Shown here one piece after another: positions 31,141 to 40,092 of a stretch of DNA of 64,000 bases. This stretch comes from CAVYOD01 sp963770045 (GTDB lineage Bacteria; Acidobacteriota; Aminicenantia; Aminicenantales; CAVYOD01). The notes below the pieces were generated by a model. That model had not been told where the DNA came from. It saw nothing but the letters and a program-made list of their open reading frames with translations, and made no database searches. The DNA lies in assembly GCA_963770045.1 (NCBI GenBank), contig CAVYOD010000030.1, positions 7,493 through 71,492 on the forward strand, in the 5' to 3' direction. Numbering within the stretch: position 1 is the first letter of the stretch; every line of letters starts with the position of its first letter. The position numbers were made by a program, and so were the translations under genes.

Positions 31141-31143
31141 TTT

Positions 31144-32041
31144 TTATCTGACCAGGATCTTGCCGTCGCCGGTGCTGATGGTGAATAGCTTGCCACCTTG
31201 GTTCAATTTTCCGGAGAGCCTTCTTTTGGAAGTTGTGTCCAGACCGGTCAGCGGGACTTGGCAGTCGATTTGGCCGTCGCCGGTCTGGAATGTGAAGTCG
31301 GCCGAAAAATCTTTCGGCACGATGAGGTCCACATCTCCGTCTGAAGTTTCGATCCTCCAATTCGTCTCCATGGTGGCCTGGGGGCCGACTTCGACGCTGA
31401 CATCTCCGTCCGAGGTATCGACTGCGAGCCGGCTGACCTGTCCGGAGATGGAGATGTCGCCGTCTGTGGACGAGGCTTCCACTCGGCCTTTGATGTTCTG
31501 GAGTTCGATCCTCCCGTCCGTCGAGTGGGCGAGGAGAGACCCGGTCGTGTTGGAGACTTCGATCGGGCCATCCACTGTCTTCAGTTTCAGGTCTCCGCTG
31601 ACGCTCTCTCCATGGATGGAGCCGTCGGCGAGCCTACAATCAAGGTTGGCATTTGAAGGAAGCAGGATCTCCGTTGAAACCCGAATCCACTGGTCCTCGT
31701 GGAACCAGAACCGGATGCCCCGCCTGGGATATCGGATCTCGACCCGGACCGTGTTACCCAGCTGAGATATTTCCACCTTCGTGGCCTCCAGAAGCTCGGC
31801 GGCCTTTTTCGGGTCACTGACTTTCGATCTCTTTCTTGACCCGGACCTGGATAAGGTTTTTATCGGAGCCGGCGAACCTGAGGCTTCCGTCAACATCCCT
31901 GAATTCCAGGAAAACGGGCTTGGAGACGTCGACCGGAAATGTCTTTTCAATCAGCTCTTCCTTTGGAGCCGCGGTGAGAGAAATAAAAAAGAGGAAAAGC
32001 GTCACCAGGACGATCATCAAAACCAGGACAGCCTTTTTCAT
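31144..32041 (-). CDS. DUF4097-family beta-helix surface protein (frameshifted)
   Basis: Start ATG 32041 has GGAGGTTCAG upstream. The first frame gives a signal peptide (KKAVLVLMIVLVTLFLFF, residues 2-19) and a beta domain (VFLEFRDVDGSLRFAGSD). After a frame change near 31820 the second frame gives the DUF4097 repeats: successive strands each with a TxDG turn, such as KTVDGPIEV, HSTDGRIEL, SSTDGDISI, DTSDGDVSV, ETSDGDVDL, TGDGQIDC and TGDGKILV. These form a right-handed beta-helix of about 20-residue rungs. The total is about 298 residues. Such proteins are exported and sometimes called putative adhesins; their role is unknown. It stands alone between two repeat clusters. Confidence 0.85.
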
Positions 32042-32099
32042 CTGAACCTCCATAAGCACTGACGTATTTTTTGGCTCAAAAGTTCCCCCCACGGTCTGA

Positions 32100-32129
32100 A
32101 AAATATCCCATCATGGCCAAATTTGTCAA
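32100..32129 (-). promoter_or_regulatory. Sigma-70 promoter for the DUF4097 gene
   Basis: On the minus strand TTGACA (32124-32129), 18-nt spacer, TATTTT (32100-32105), 58 nt before the ATG at 32041. Confidence 0.5.
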
Positions 32130-32160
32130 TCGCCGATTCCGAGAAAAAAAGATTTGAGCA

Positions 32161-32250
32161 TTTCACTGCTCAGCGCTCACTGCTCACAGCTCACTATTTT
32201 TTGAGGAGATGACGAGAAGACGAGATGACCAGAGAGACGAGAAAGACGGG
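32161..32250. repeat. Adjacent GTGAGCA-type and GACGAGA-type repeats
   Basis: 32162-32197 consists of TGCTCAC-type heptamers (complement of GTGAGCA) and 32204-32250 of GACGAGA units. Both repeat families of the window meet here, upstream of the TPR lipoprotein promoter. Confidence 0.75.
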
Positions 32251-32270
32251 CCTTAAGGAGGTTGTTTTTC

Positions 32271-32299
32271 TTGACTTTGGTGCGGTATTCTATTATAAA
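32271..32299 (+). promoter_or_regulatory. Sigma-70 promoter of the TPR lipoprotein gene
   Basis: TTGACT (32271-32276), 17-nt spacer, TATAAA (32294-32299), 46 nt before the ATG at 32346. Confidence 0.65.
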
Positions 32300-32345
32300 A
32301 TTATTTCCTTGTAAGGAAAGCATTTGACGTTTTAAGGAGGTCCTG

Positions 32346-33326
32346 ATGTTTCGAAAGAGATACAGCGCATGGCTCGTCATAGCTCTCGCGTTCGTCGCCC
32401 TGACCTTTTCGAGCTGCGAAAAAATGAAAATAAGCAAGTTGAAGGCCAATTATCACTTTTCGAATGCCAACAAGCTCTTTTCCGACAATAAATATCGCCA
32501 GGCGATCGCCGAGTACGAGGCGACTTTGAAGAGTGATCCCACCCGGGTCGAGGCCTACAGATTCCTGGGTGAAAGCTACAAGCAGCTCTACAAGCCCGGC
32601 GTGAGCTCCGTGGACAACAAGGAAAAGGAAACCAAGGCCCTGGCCGCTCTGCGCAAGGCCTATGAGATCGAGCCGAACAACAAGGATGTCATTTATTCCC
32701 TGGGAGATATGTACGACAAACTGCGGAATTTCAAGGAAGGCGAGAAGTACTACCTCAGAATTATCCAGCTCGAGCCGAGCAACATGAGCAATTACTACGT
32801 TGTGGCCGAATTCTATAGAAGATATGCCGGTGAAAATAAGGAAACCGAGAAGAAAGCCGAAGACATGTACCTGAGAAGGATCGAGGCCGACCCTGAAAAC
32901 CCGATCGGCTATTCCTACATAGCGGCCTACTATGAAAACCTTCCCCCCGCCCCTGAGGTCTATGACAAAGCTAATGAATACCAGGATCGGCGGATCCAGC
33001 TCCAGCCTAAGAGTGCGGAAGCTTGGCTGGCCAAAGGGGTGAATCGCTGGTCGAGAGCCTACCGTTTCGCCAACCTCCCCGCCCCAGACAGGTTGGCTGC
33101 GGCGAGGGAGAGTCTCATGGCACTCGAAAAAGCGAAAGAACTGGATCCGAATTATCCCGAACCCTACAGCTGGCTGAGCGTCCTCTACCAGAGCGTCTTG
33201 GTCAAGCTTGAGCCTGAAAAAGAATCGCGCTACAAGGCCGAAGCCGACCGGAACCTTGAAAAATTCCAGGACCTGAGGAAGAGAGCCGCGGAGAAGAAGA
33301 AACTCGAAGAAGAATTAAAAAAATAG
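32346..33326 (+). CDS. TPR-repeat lipoprotein
   Basis: A 326-residue lipoprotein. The signal peptide ends in a lipobox-like LTFSSC with the Cys at residue 24. The mature part has about six TPR-like helical hairpins, for example NKLFSDNKYRQAIAEYEATL, LRKAYEIEPNNKDVIYSLGD and KAKELDPNYPEPYSWLSVLY, and ends in a Lys/Glu-rich helix. TPRs are protein-docking scaffolds, so an envelope assembly role is plausible but not shown. A GGAGG site precedes the ATG and a TTGACT-17-TATAAA promoter lies upstream. The rhomboid gene follows by 27 nt, probably cotranscribed. Confidence 0.85.
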   Translation: MFRKRYSAWLVIALAFVALTFSSCEKMKISKLKANYHFSNANKLFSDNKYRQAIAEYEATLKSDPTRVEAYRFLGESYKQLYKPGVSSVDNKEKETKALAALRKAYEIEPNNKDVIYSLGDMYDKLRNFKEGEKYYLRIIQLEPSNMSNYYVVAEFYRRYAGENKETEKKAEDMYLRRIEADPENPIGYSYIAAYYENLPPAPEVYDKANEYQDRRIQLQPKSAEAWLAKGVNRWSRAYRFANLPAPDRLAAARESLMALEKAKELDPNYPEPYSWLSVLYQSVLVKLEPEKESRYKAEADRNLEKFQDLRKRAAEKKKLEEELKK

Positions 33327-33353
33327 TTCGAGCCGACTCCGGCTTAGGACCTT

Positions 33354-34027
33354 ATGTTTATCCCTCTCCGGGATGAAAACCCGACATCCCGTTTTTCCTG
33401 GATGACGGTTTCCATCATCGCCCTGAACTGCCTGATATTCTTTTATCAATATCTTTCACCTCAGGGCCTGCAATATTTCGTCCTCAGAATGGGAGCCATC
33501 CCCTACGAGTTCAGCCATGGGGGCGCTGTCTCCGGTTTAAATAGGCTGCCGGCTCCCCTGACCCTGTTGACCTCGATGTTCCTCCACGGAGGGTTTCTCC
33601 ATCTGGCCGGGAACATGCTCTATCTTTGGATCTTTGGCAACAACATTGAGGATTTTCTCGGGTCGTTCCGGTTTGTCCTGTTTTATCTACTCTCCGGCCT
33701 GGCAGCCGGCCTCACCCAGATTGCTCTGACTCCGAACTCCCAGATGCCGATGATCGGAGCCAGCGGGGCCATCGCCGGAGTGCTGGGTGCGTATCTTCTT
33801 CTTTATCCCGGGGCCAGAGTGATGACCTTCGTGTTCTTGATCATCTATATCCGGATCATTCCCATTCCGGCTGCTTTTGTGCTGGGGTTGTGGTTCGTCG
33901 CGCAGGTCCTCAATATCGGGTTGGGAGGCGGAGTCGCCTGGTTTGCCCACATCGGCGGATTTATAACGGGCTGGCCCTGATCAAGGTTCTGGATGGGGTC
34001 GTAAATCCACCCGCCCAGGCAAGCTAG
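33354..34027 (+). CDS. Rhomboid-family intramembrane serine protease (3' frameshift)
   Basis: The protein has six predicted membrane helices. The catalytic pair is visible: Ser in MIGASGAIAG and His in WFAHIGGFITG; the HLAGNMLYLW segment after the first helix is also typical. Rhomboids cleave membrane proteins within the bilayer. The open frame stops early at 33980, right after FITG. Adding one G to the GGG run at about 33970 continues into the standard GLALIKVLDG tail and ends at 34027, giving about 224 residues. The break is therefore probably a missed base in a homopolymer. Confidence 0.9.
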
Positions 34028-34138
34028 TGAATAGTGAGGAGTCAGGGTAGGGTAAGGGGTCAAAGACAAGTCATAAAAGCAAAGCCCTTTCCAAGCCGCT
34101 TTATCACAGAAAAATGGTTCCTCTCACTTATCTTTGGA

Positions 34139-34167
34139 TTGACTTTTTGCCTGGGATTTTGTAAGTT
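34139..34167 (+). promoter_or_regulatory. Weak candidate promoter upstream of rplM
   Basis: TTGACT (34139-34144), 17-nt spacer, TAAGTT (34162-34167). The -10 is poor, but the 186-nt gap before rplM needs a promoter for the ribosomal operon. Confidence 0.35.
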
Positions 34168-34213
34168 ATATGGGCCGGATTTCTCTACCGTAATTATCCG
34201 AGGTTTAGAAAGA

Positions 34214-34642
34214 ATGAGAACGTATACTCCGAAAAAAGATGAAGTGGAAAGAAAATGGTGGCTGGTCGACGCCGAAGGCAAAGTTCTGGGACGGTTGGCC
34301 ACGCGAGTGGCAGTCTTGCTGCGTGGGAAAAATAAACCTCAATTTGCAGCTTTTATGGACACCGGCGACTTTGTCGTCGTCATCAACGCTGAGAAAATCA
34401 GCGTGACCGGGAAAAAACTGGACCAGAAAACATACTATTCCCATTCGGGTTACCCTGGGGGATTGAGGACCGAGACTTTGAAGGAACTCTTGGAAAAGAA
34501 GCCCGAAGAGGCGATCCGCCGGGCCGTCTGGGGCATGATCCCCAAGAATAAGCTCGGCCGGGCGGTTTACAAGAAGCTCAAGGTTTATCGCGGACCTCAG
34601 CACCCGCACGAAGCCCAAAATCCCCAGGAATACAGGTTTTAG
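34214..34642 (+). CDS. rplM: 50S ribosomal protein L13
   Basis: A 142-residue protein, standard L13 length. Diagnostic segments are KWWLVDAEGKVLGRLAT, the central GDFVVVINAEKI, YYSHSGYPGG and the C-terminal VYRGPQHPHEAQNP. I chose ATG 34214 (MRTYTPKKDEV) over longer in-frame starts, which would add an unrelated 60-residue extension. A GAGG precedes it. It binds 23S rRNA early in 50S assembly. rpsI follows after 8 nt, the usual bacterial rplM-rpsI pair. Confidence 0.97.
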   Translation: MRTYTPKKDEVERKWWLVDAEGKVLGRLATRVAVLLRGKNKPQFAAFMDTGDFVVVINAEKISVTGKKLDQKTYYSHSGYPGGLRTETLKELLEKKPEEAIRRAVWGMIPKNKLGRAVYKKLKVYRGPQHPHEAQNPQEYRF

Positions 34643-34650
34643 GAGGTCAC

Positions 34651-35055
34651 TTGAGCTTAATTCAGTATTATGGAACAGGAAAGAGGAAAACCTCTATCGC
34701 CCGGGTCTTTCTTCGGTCAGGGAAGGGTGATATCAGCTTGATCGTCAACAAGAGGCCCCGTCCGTTCACGGAATATTTTCATCTTGATTCCTATAAGTAT
34801 GTCATTCGTCAGCCCCTGCTTCTCACCGAGACCGAGAACAAGTTCGATATCTTCATGCGGGTGAACGGGGGAGGGATCAAGGGACAGGCGGAGGCGATTC
34901 GATTGGGCATCTCCCGGGCGCTCCTCGAGTTCAACCGGGAGTTGAGGCCGGCCCTCAAGGCAGCCAACCTGCTGACCAGAGACGCCAGAATCAAGGAAAG
35001 AAAGAAATACGGATTGTTGGGCGCCCGCAAAGCACCTCAATACCATAAACGATAA
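34651..35055 (+). CDS. rpsI: 30S ribosomal protein S9
   Basis: A 134-residue protein. The family marks are QYYGTGKRKTSIARVFL near the N-terminus, the GGGIKGQAEAIRLGISRAL segment and a basic tail ending KAPQYHKR that reaches the ribosomal P site; the usual KARRAP is reduced to ARKAP here. It begins with TTG at 34651, directly after AGGAGG, with rplM ending 8 nt upstream. rpsB follows by 12 nt. Confidence 0.97.
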   Translation: MSLIQYYGTGKRKTSIARVFLRSGKGDISLIVNKRPRPFTEYFHLDSYKYVIRQPLLLTETENKFDIFMRVNGGGIKGQAEAIRLGISRALLEFNRELRPALKAANLLTRDARIKERKKYGLLGARKAPQYHKR

Positions 35056-35067
35056 GGAGAGTACGCG

Positions 35068-35886
35068 TTGGTATCTGTGACAATGAAAGAACTGTTGGAG
35101 GCTGGAGTTCATTTTGGCCACCAGACCAAGCGGTGGAACCCCAAGATGAAGGAGTACATCTTCGGACAGCGCAACGGGATTTACATCGTCGACCTGCAGA
35201 AGACGATCAAGAATTTCAAAGAGGCGCTTCAATTCGTCAAGACAATCGCCGAGGCCGGGAAAGAGATTCTTCTGGTCGGAACCAAAAAACAGGCCCAGGA
35301 CATCATCCGGGAATTTTCCCAGAAGAGCGAGTCGAGTTATGTCAACCAGCGCTGGTTGGGTGGACTGCTGACCAACTTCCATGTCGTCCGGGGAAGTGTC
35401 GAGAAGCTCGCCGAATTTGACGAGATGAAAGAGGACGGCCGCTGGGAGCTGCTATCGAAAAAGGAAAAATCCAGGCTGGACAAAGTCTACCGGAAACTGG
35501 CCAAGAACCTGGGCGGGATCAGGGATATGAAGGACCTTCCCGGCGCCATGTTCGTCATCGACTCGTCCAAGGAGGAGATCGCCATCGCGGAAGCGAAGAA
35601 GCTGGGAATCCCCATCGTGGCTGTCGTGGACACCAACGGGGACCCCGAGGGTATCGACTATGCCATCCCCGGGAATGACGACGCCGTGAGGGCGATCGAA
35701 CTGTTCACCTCAAAGGTCGTCGAGGCGATCATCGAAGGCAAGAAGAACCGGATCACCAGAGAGCTGGAAGCCGCCAAGACGGAAGCCGAAGGCGCGGCGG
35801 AACATAAGGCTGCGACGCCGGCCGCAGGCTCGGGCGAGCAGGCAGCGACGGCCGGCCCAGGCGAAAAACAGAAGTCCGCGGAGTAA
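35068..35886 (+). CDS. rpsB: 30S ribosomal protein S2
   Basis: A 272-residue protein. Diagnostic segments are LLEAGVHFGHQTKRWNPKM, IYIVDLQKTI, NQRWLGGLLTNF and the conserved IPIVAVVDTNGDPEGIDY. A C-terminal tail of about 40 Ala/Gly/Glu-rich residues after the normal end (about residue 232) is extra and probably disordered. The start is TTG at 35068 with AAGGAG upstream. It is followed by tsf, the common rpsB-tsf-pyrH-frr order. Confidence 0.97.
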   Translation: MVSVTMKELLEAGVHFGHQTKRWNPKMKEYIFGQRNGIYIVDLQKTIKNFKEALQFVKTIAEAGKEILLVGTKKQAQDIIREFSQKSESSYVNQRWLGGLLTNFHVVRGSVEKLAEFDEMKEDGRWELLSKKEKSRLDKVYRKLAKNLGGIRDMKDLPGAMFVIDSSKEEIAIAEAKKLGIPIVAVVDTNGDPEGIDYAIPGNDDAVRAIELFTSKVVEAIIEGKKNRITRELEAAKTEAEGAAEHKAATPAAGSGEQAATAGPGEKQKSAE

Positions 35887-35898
35887 AAGGAGTCGACG

Positions 35899-36495
35899 AT
35901 GAACATAACCGCTGATATGGTCAAAGAGCTGCGCCAGAGAACGGGCATCGGAGTCATGGAGTGCAAAGAGGCCCTCCAAGAAAGCCAGGGCCTGATCGAT
36001 AAAGCGATCGAGATCTTGAGAAAAAAAGGCTATGCCCGGGCCAAGGACAAGATGTCCCGTGAAGCCGGCGAAGGAATTATCGCCTCCTATATCCATATGG
36101 ACGGGAAGATCGGGGTCCTGGTCGAGGTCAATTGCGAATCCGATTTCGTCGCCCGAAACGAGGAATTCAAGGAGCTGGTCAAGAACATCGCCATGCAGAT
36201 CGCCGCTTCCAGTCCCCGGTACGTCTCCTCCGAAGAGATCACGGCGGCCGAAATCGAGCAGGAGAAAGAGATCATCAATTCCCAGCTCAAGGATATGAAG
36301 AAGCCTCCCGAGATCATCGAGAAGATCGTCCAGGGCAAGCTCAACAAGTTTTATGAAGAGGTTTGTTTGCTCGATCAACCGTACATCAGAGAAGACAAGA
36401 TGACCGTCCGTCAGCTGGTGTCGTCCATGATCGCCAAGATCGGCGAGAATATCAAGGTCAAGAGGTTTGCCCGGTTCGAGCTGGGCAAGTCCTGA
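35899..36495 (+). CDS. tsf: Elongation factor Ts
   Basis: A 198-residue EF-Ts of the short type with a single dimerisation core, like those of Thermus-type bacteria; E. coli EF-Ts is about 283 residues. The N-terminal MVKELRQRTGIGVMECKEAL and the VNCESDFVARNEEF motif are diagnostic. It exchanges GDP for GTP on EF-Tu. The ATG at 35899 is preceded by AAAGGAG. pyrH begins 9 nt after the stop. Confidence 0.97.
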   Translation: MNITADMVKELRQRTGIGVMECKEALQESQGLIDKAIEILRKKGYARAKDKMSREAGEGIIASYIHMDGKIGVLVEVNCESDFVARNEEFKELVKNIAMQIAASSPRYVSSEEITAAEIEQEKEIINSQLKDMKKPPEIIEKIVQGKLNKFYEEVCLLDQPYIREDKMTVRQLVSSMIAKIGENIKVKRFARFELGKS

Positions 36496-36504
36496 TATAT
36501 TCCG

Positions 36505-37225
36505 ATGGCTCGACCTAAACCGGCCTACGAGAGAGTTCTGCTGAAACTCTCAGGGGAGTCTCTGCTCGGTTCCCTCCCTTGCGGCATCGACTTCGGCCGA
36601 GCCAAAGCGATCGCCCGGGAAATCAAGGAAATCCACCGGCTCGGAGTCCGGGTGGCGATTATGATCGGCGGTGGGTAACATCTTCCGCGGGACAAGCGGC
36701 ACAAAAGCCGGGATGGACAGGGCCTCGGCCGACCAGATGGGCTTGCTGGCGACGGTCATCAACGGCATCGCCCTCCAGGATTATCTGGAAAAAGAGGGAA
36801 TCCCCACCCGGCACGTCTCGGCCATCGAAATCAAGTCCATCGCTGAGCCCTTCATTCGCCGCCGGGTTCTGCGCCACTTGGAGAAGGGGCGTGTCGTCGT
36901 CTTCAGCGCCGGGATTGGAAGCCCCTATTTCACGACCGACACCGCGGCGGCCTTGAGGGCCCTGGAGATCAAGGCTCAGGTGATCCTGAAGGCCACCAAA
37001 GTGGACGGGGTTTATACCGCCGACCCCATGGTTGACAAGACAGCCAAGAGGTTCCGATCAATCGGATATCTGGATGTCCTCAACAAGGGCCTGAAAGTCA
37101 TGGATGCTACGGCCATCTCGCTCTGCAAAGACAATGACCTTCCGATTATCATCTTCAACCTGATGGGCCGGGGGAATATCAAGAAGGCCGTGCTCGGACA
37201 CAAGATCGGGACGCTCATCGGTTGA
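36505..37225 (+). CDS. pyrH: Uridylate kinase (frameshifted at about 36678)
   Basis: The first frame starts ATG 36505 (MARPKPAYERVLLKLSGESL) and runs to VAIMIGGG followed by a stop. The second frame continues NIFRGTSGTKAGMDR and the rest of the amino acid kinase fold, with YFTTDTAAALRALE and KVDGVYTADP, ending at 37225. Together they make a normal 239-residue UMP kinase, which phosphorylates UMP to UDP. Removing the T of GGTGGGTAAC at about 36679 restores the frame. UMP kinase is essential in most bacteria, so an assembly error is more likely than a real mutation. It lies between tsf and frr as usual. Confidence 0.94.
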
Positions 37226-37292
37226 ATCAAATCCCGCCTCGCCCGTCGCGAGGCGGATATCGAGGATCAATCGGTCTCGTGAAGAGGGAACA

Positions 37293-37937
37293 ATGGTCAA
37301 AGATATTCTGAGGGAACTCGAAAAGAAGATGAAGACTTCTTCGGAGCATTTCCGAAAAGAGCTGGGGAAGCTCAGGACCGGGCGGGCCAACATCAATATT
37401 TTTGAAGATATCAAGGTCGAATACTACGGCAGCCTGATGCCCATCAACCAGGTGGCCACTCTGGGCGTCCCTGATCCGACTCTGATCTCGGTCCAGCCCT
37501 GGGACCCGACGCTGCTCGAGGCCCTGGACAAGGCAATCCGAAGCGCCGACCTCGGCTTCAATCCGATCAATGACGGCAAGGTCCTGAAGATCCCCATCCC
37601 GCCTCTTGACGAAGAGAGGCGCAAGGAACTGGCCAAACGAATCGCCAAAATGGCCGAGGAGGAGAAGGCCGCCCTCCGGGTGATGAGACGGGAAAGCAAA
37701 GAGATGATCGAGAAACTGGAAAAAGAGAAAAAGATCACCGAGGACGACAAATTCCAGGGCCTGGAAAAGCTCCAGGAAATCACCGACGATTCGGTCAAGA
37801 AGGTCGACGAGCTGGCCGCGGTAAAGGAAAAGGAAATATCTGAAAGGGTAAGAACCCCTTCAGTCTATCTCGTCTATCTCGTCTCTCTCGTCCAAAGAAG
37901 AAAAAAACAAAAAGAGTTTCGGTTTATTTTTTGTTGA
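37293..37937 (+). CDS. frr: Ribosome recycling factor with repeat-derived C-terminal extension
   Basis: Residues 1-186 are a standard RRF: an N-terminal helix KTSSEHFRKELGKLRTGRAN, the NQVATLGVPDPTLISVQPWD block and the closing EITDDSVKKVDELAAVKEKEI. RRF with EF-G splits post-termination ribosomes. A normal RRF ends about here, but this frame runs on for 27 residues (VYLVYLVSLV and a basic tail) because it reads into a GACGAGA-type repeat element before stopping at 37937. Either the repeat invaded the stop codon region or a base error removed the true stop. The ATG lies 67 nt after pyrH. Confidence 0.95.
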   Translation: MVKDILRELEKKMKTSSEHFRKELGKLRTGRANINIFEDIKVEYYGSLMPINQVATLGVPDPTLISVQPWDPTLLEALDKAIRSADLGFNPINDGKVLKIPIPPLDEERRKELAKRIAKMAEEEKAALRVMRRESKEMIEKLEKEKKITEDDKFQGLEKLQEITDDSVKKVDELAAVKEKEISERVRTPSVYLVYLVSLVQRRKKQKEFRFIFC

Positions 37938-37974
37938 CGAGAAAGACGAGACGACGAGAAGGCGAGACAGACGG
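37861..37974. repeat. GACGAGA-type inverted repeat overlapping the end of frr
   Basis: The left arm (37862-37893) is TCTATCTCGTC-type units and the right arm (37936-37974) is GACGAGA units, with an A-rich 42-nt spacer. It separates the convergent frr and bactofilin-like genes and forms part of the frr reading frame. Confidence 0.85.
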
Positions 37975-37976
37975 TT

Positions 37977-38897
37977 CTATTTTTTTCCGAGCCAATTCTC
38001 CGTCGTTCCGAATTTTGTCCGGATGACGATTCCCCAGCCGATGATGCTCAGAGCAGAAGGTGAACATGAAGCCAAGGAAGGGGATAAAACTGATGAAGCT
38101 TACCAATACCAGGCCGAGGACGACGGCGCCGATAGGGGTCATCCTCTGCGAACCGAGGGCCCTGAGCAGGCTTTCTCCGAAGAAATAGAAGAGGACGACC
38201 CGGCCGAAGATCTTGATGATCAGCCCCGCCCAGATCAGGGCGAAGAGGATCGGGATGCCGATGAGGATGAGGCAGAGCAGGGCGGAGAAAATGACCAGGC
38301 CGCCGAAGATGATCAGGGCCAGAACGCCGGTGCCCACGGTCGGCCAGAAGGATTTCCTGATCTGAGAGGCGGCAAACGTCATCTGCTTTGGGAAAATGGC
38401 GGCCACGGCCAGGGCAGCCAGAAACCAGAGGAAGACCGAGATCAGCTTGATGATGAGGATGATCGGGAGGAGAGGGAAGGCGAAGAGGCCCTTGAACACC
38501 CCCTCTCTGAACAGCCTGGGCCCGATCTCCGAGGCTTTGAGGTAGATGGTATCCCCGTTGATCGTGCATCCGGGTTCTTTGGACAGACTGCCGCCCAGAA
38601 TCACGACATCGCGTTTGACTACGGCCGTGGGCTTCAGGACAACGGCCGAGCCTATGCCGACCACAGACTCTCCCACCTCGCCGGAAACCGTGATTGTTCC
38701 CCCGAAGGCGACGACGCTCTGTTTGACTCTTCCCTCGATATCGACATTTCCGTCCGAAGGAAATAACGTTATCCTGGACCTCGTCCTTGAGCGACATGGA
38801 CGTCCTTTTTTATGATGATGTTCTGCCGGCTGTGGAGGGGAAGGAGGCCACAGACCAGAAAGAGAATCCCGATAGCCAGCGCTCTTTTATTATTCAT
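37977..38897 (-). CDS. Bactofilin-like polymer domain with membrane helices (frameshifted)
   Basis: ATG 38897 begins a signal-like segment (KRALAIGILFLVCGLLPLHS). After a frame change near 38775 the reading gives a bactofilin-type beta-helix (NVDIEGRVKQSVVAFGG, ITVSGEVGESVVGIGSA, VVKRDVVILGGSL) and then four or five hydrophobic helices (for example LLPIILIIKLISVFLWFLAAL and LIIFGGLVIFSALLCLILIG). A second frame change near 38053 leads to the natural end IVIRTKFGTTENWLGKK at 37977. The total is about 305 residues. The beta-helix could polymerise at the membrane; the function is unknown. It overlaps the end of the anti-sigma gene by 8 nt and so belongs to the lolA-sigma-anti-sigma operon. Confidence 0.75.
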
Positions 38898-39472
38898 GGG
38901 TGTCCCTCGGACTGAATTTTCTTTTTAGCATCATGAAAAGCGTCACACTGAGGAGCAGGGTCAAGGTGATGAGCAGAATCTGCGTCTGTGGGCTGATGAG
39001 GGAAGTCAAGACGGAGAGCCCTCCGATCAATTCCTCAATGACGTTGGAGAAGATTTTAAAGATAAGCAGAAAGACCTTAAAAAATTTGATAAAGGTCAAG
39101 GACAGAGTCTTGAGATTTCTCAAGACATATTGATTCAGCCCCACGAGGAGACCGGGCAGACTCTGCCGGGTGACGACCATGGCCAGGCCCAGGGCCACGA
39201 GGATGGCCGAGCACCCTGCGGCGAGGGAGATGAGCAGCCCCTGGAGCGAGAATTGGCTTCCGGCGATCCGGGCCATGACCCTTGCCGAAAAGTCGGCCGG
39301 AATCTCCAGGTCAGGCAGAGTGGACGCGGCTTCAGTCAGGCGCCGGCGGGCCTCGACCGCCTCCCGGCACATTCGGCAGGAGGCCAGATGCCCTTCCAGT
39401 TCTTGCCTTTCGGGCGGGTGTAAGCTCTCCCTCAAGATAGCGATAGACCTGGGCGAGAGAAAGACAGTTCAC
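38890..39472 (-). CDS. Zinc-finger anti-sigma factor (zf-HC2 type, frameshifted)
   Basis: GTG 39472 overlaps the stop of the sigma gene (GTGA). The first frame begins MNCLSLAQVYRYLEGEL. A frame change near 39425 leads to PPERQELEGHLASCRMCREAVE, so the His-x3-Cys-x2-Cys zinc site of an anti-sigma domain is restored. A linker follows, then three hydrophobic segments (about residues 68-90, 110-130 and 150-172) and a short basic C-terminus ending at 38890. It should hold the neighbouring ECF sigma factor inactive at the inner membrane until an envelope signal releases it. Total length is about 194 residues. Confidence 0.85.
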
Positions 39473-40092
39473 GCCTCACCCTCCAGAAGCCGGCGGAGCA
39501 ATTCTTTTGCCTGAAAGACTCTGTTCTTAACCGTCCCCACGGGCAGTTCTTTGATCTCCGCCATCTCCTCATAACTCAGCCCGTTGACGTGCCTCCAGAC
39601 AAAAAGCTCGCGCAGAGGCCCGGGAAGCTTCGCGAGCGCCCGGTCGATCCTTGTCCGGAGTTCCTGAAGTTCAAGCTTTTTGATGACCGAAGGTTTGTCG
39701 TCCGGGATCTGAATGGGGAGGCAGTCCTCCGCCTCGTTCGGATTCTGGTCGATGGAGACGGTCGGCAGTTTTTTCTTCCGCCAGTGGTCAATGACATAAT
39801 TGGACGCGATCTTAAAAAGCCAGGTGCTGAATTTGTATTGAGGCCTGTAGGAGCCCAGAGAAGAGTAGGCTTTGACAAAAACCTCCTGGGTGAAATCCAG
39901 GGCCAACTCCCTCTCGCCGACCATTCGGCCGATGTAGTTGAGCACCGGACGCTGATATTTTTGAACAATCATCTCAAAAGCCTTTTTGTCTCCATCAAGG
40001 GTCTGCTTGACTAGGACTTTGTCATCATCCATGGAGGACATCCTGTCCTCAAGAGTATATACGGTGTGGGCCGGAATTGGTTTTGTTTTCAC
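39469..40092 (-). CDS. ECF RNA polymerase sigma factor (RpoE-like)
   Basis: A 207-residue sigma-70 family protein. Region 2 is visible as QKYQRPVLNYIGRMVGE, DFTQEVFVKAYSSL and KFSTWLFKIASNYVIDHWR; region 4 as LAKLPGPLRELFVWRHVNGLSYEEMA and LPVGTVKNRVFQAKELLR. The GTG at 40092 overlaps the lolA stop (GTGA), which favours this start over the internal Met at residues 18 or 21. It is followed by its own anti-sigma gene with the same kind of overlap, so the three genes are translationally coupled. It probably controls an envelope-stress regulon, including this operon. Confidence 0.94.
   Translation of the reverse strand: MKTKPIPAHTVYTLEDRMSSMDDDKVLVKQTLDGDKKAFEMIVQKYQRPVLNYIGRMVGERELALDFTQEVFVKAYSSLGSYRPQYKFSTWLFKIASNYVIDHWRKKKLPTVSIDQNPNEAEDCLPIQIPDDKPSVIKKLELQELRTRIDRALAKLPGPLRELFVWRHVNGLSYEEMAEIKELPVGTVKNRVFQAKELLRRLLEGEA

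Noticed and set aside
36675..36685. Programmed frameshift in pyrH or fusA
   Set aside because: No slippery heptamer or downstream structure is evident, these genes are not known to use frameshifting, and many other genes in the window have the same defect.
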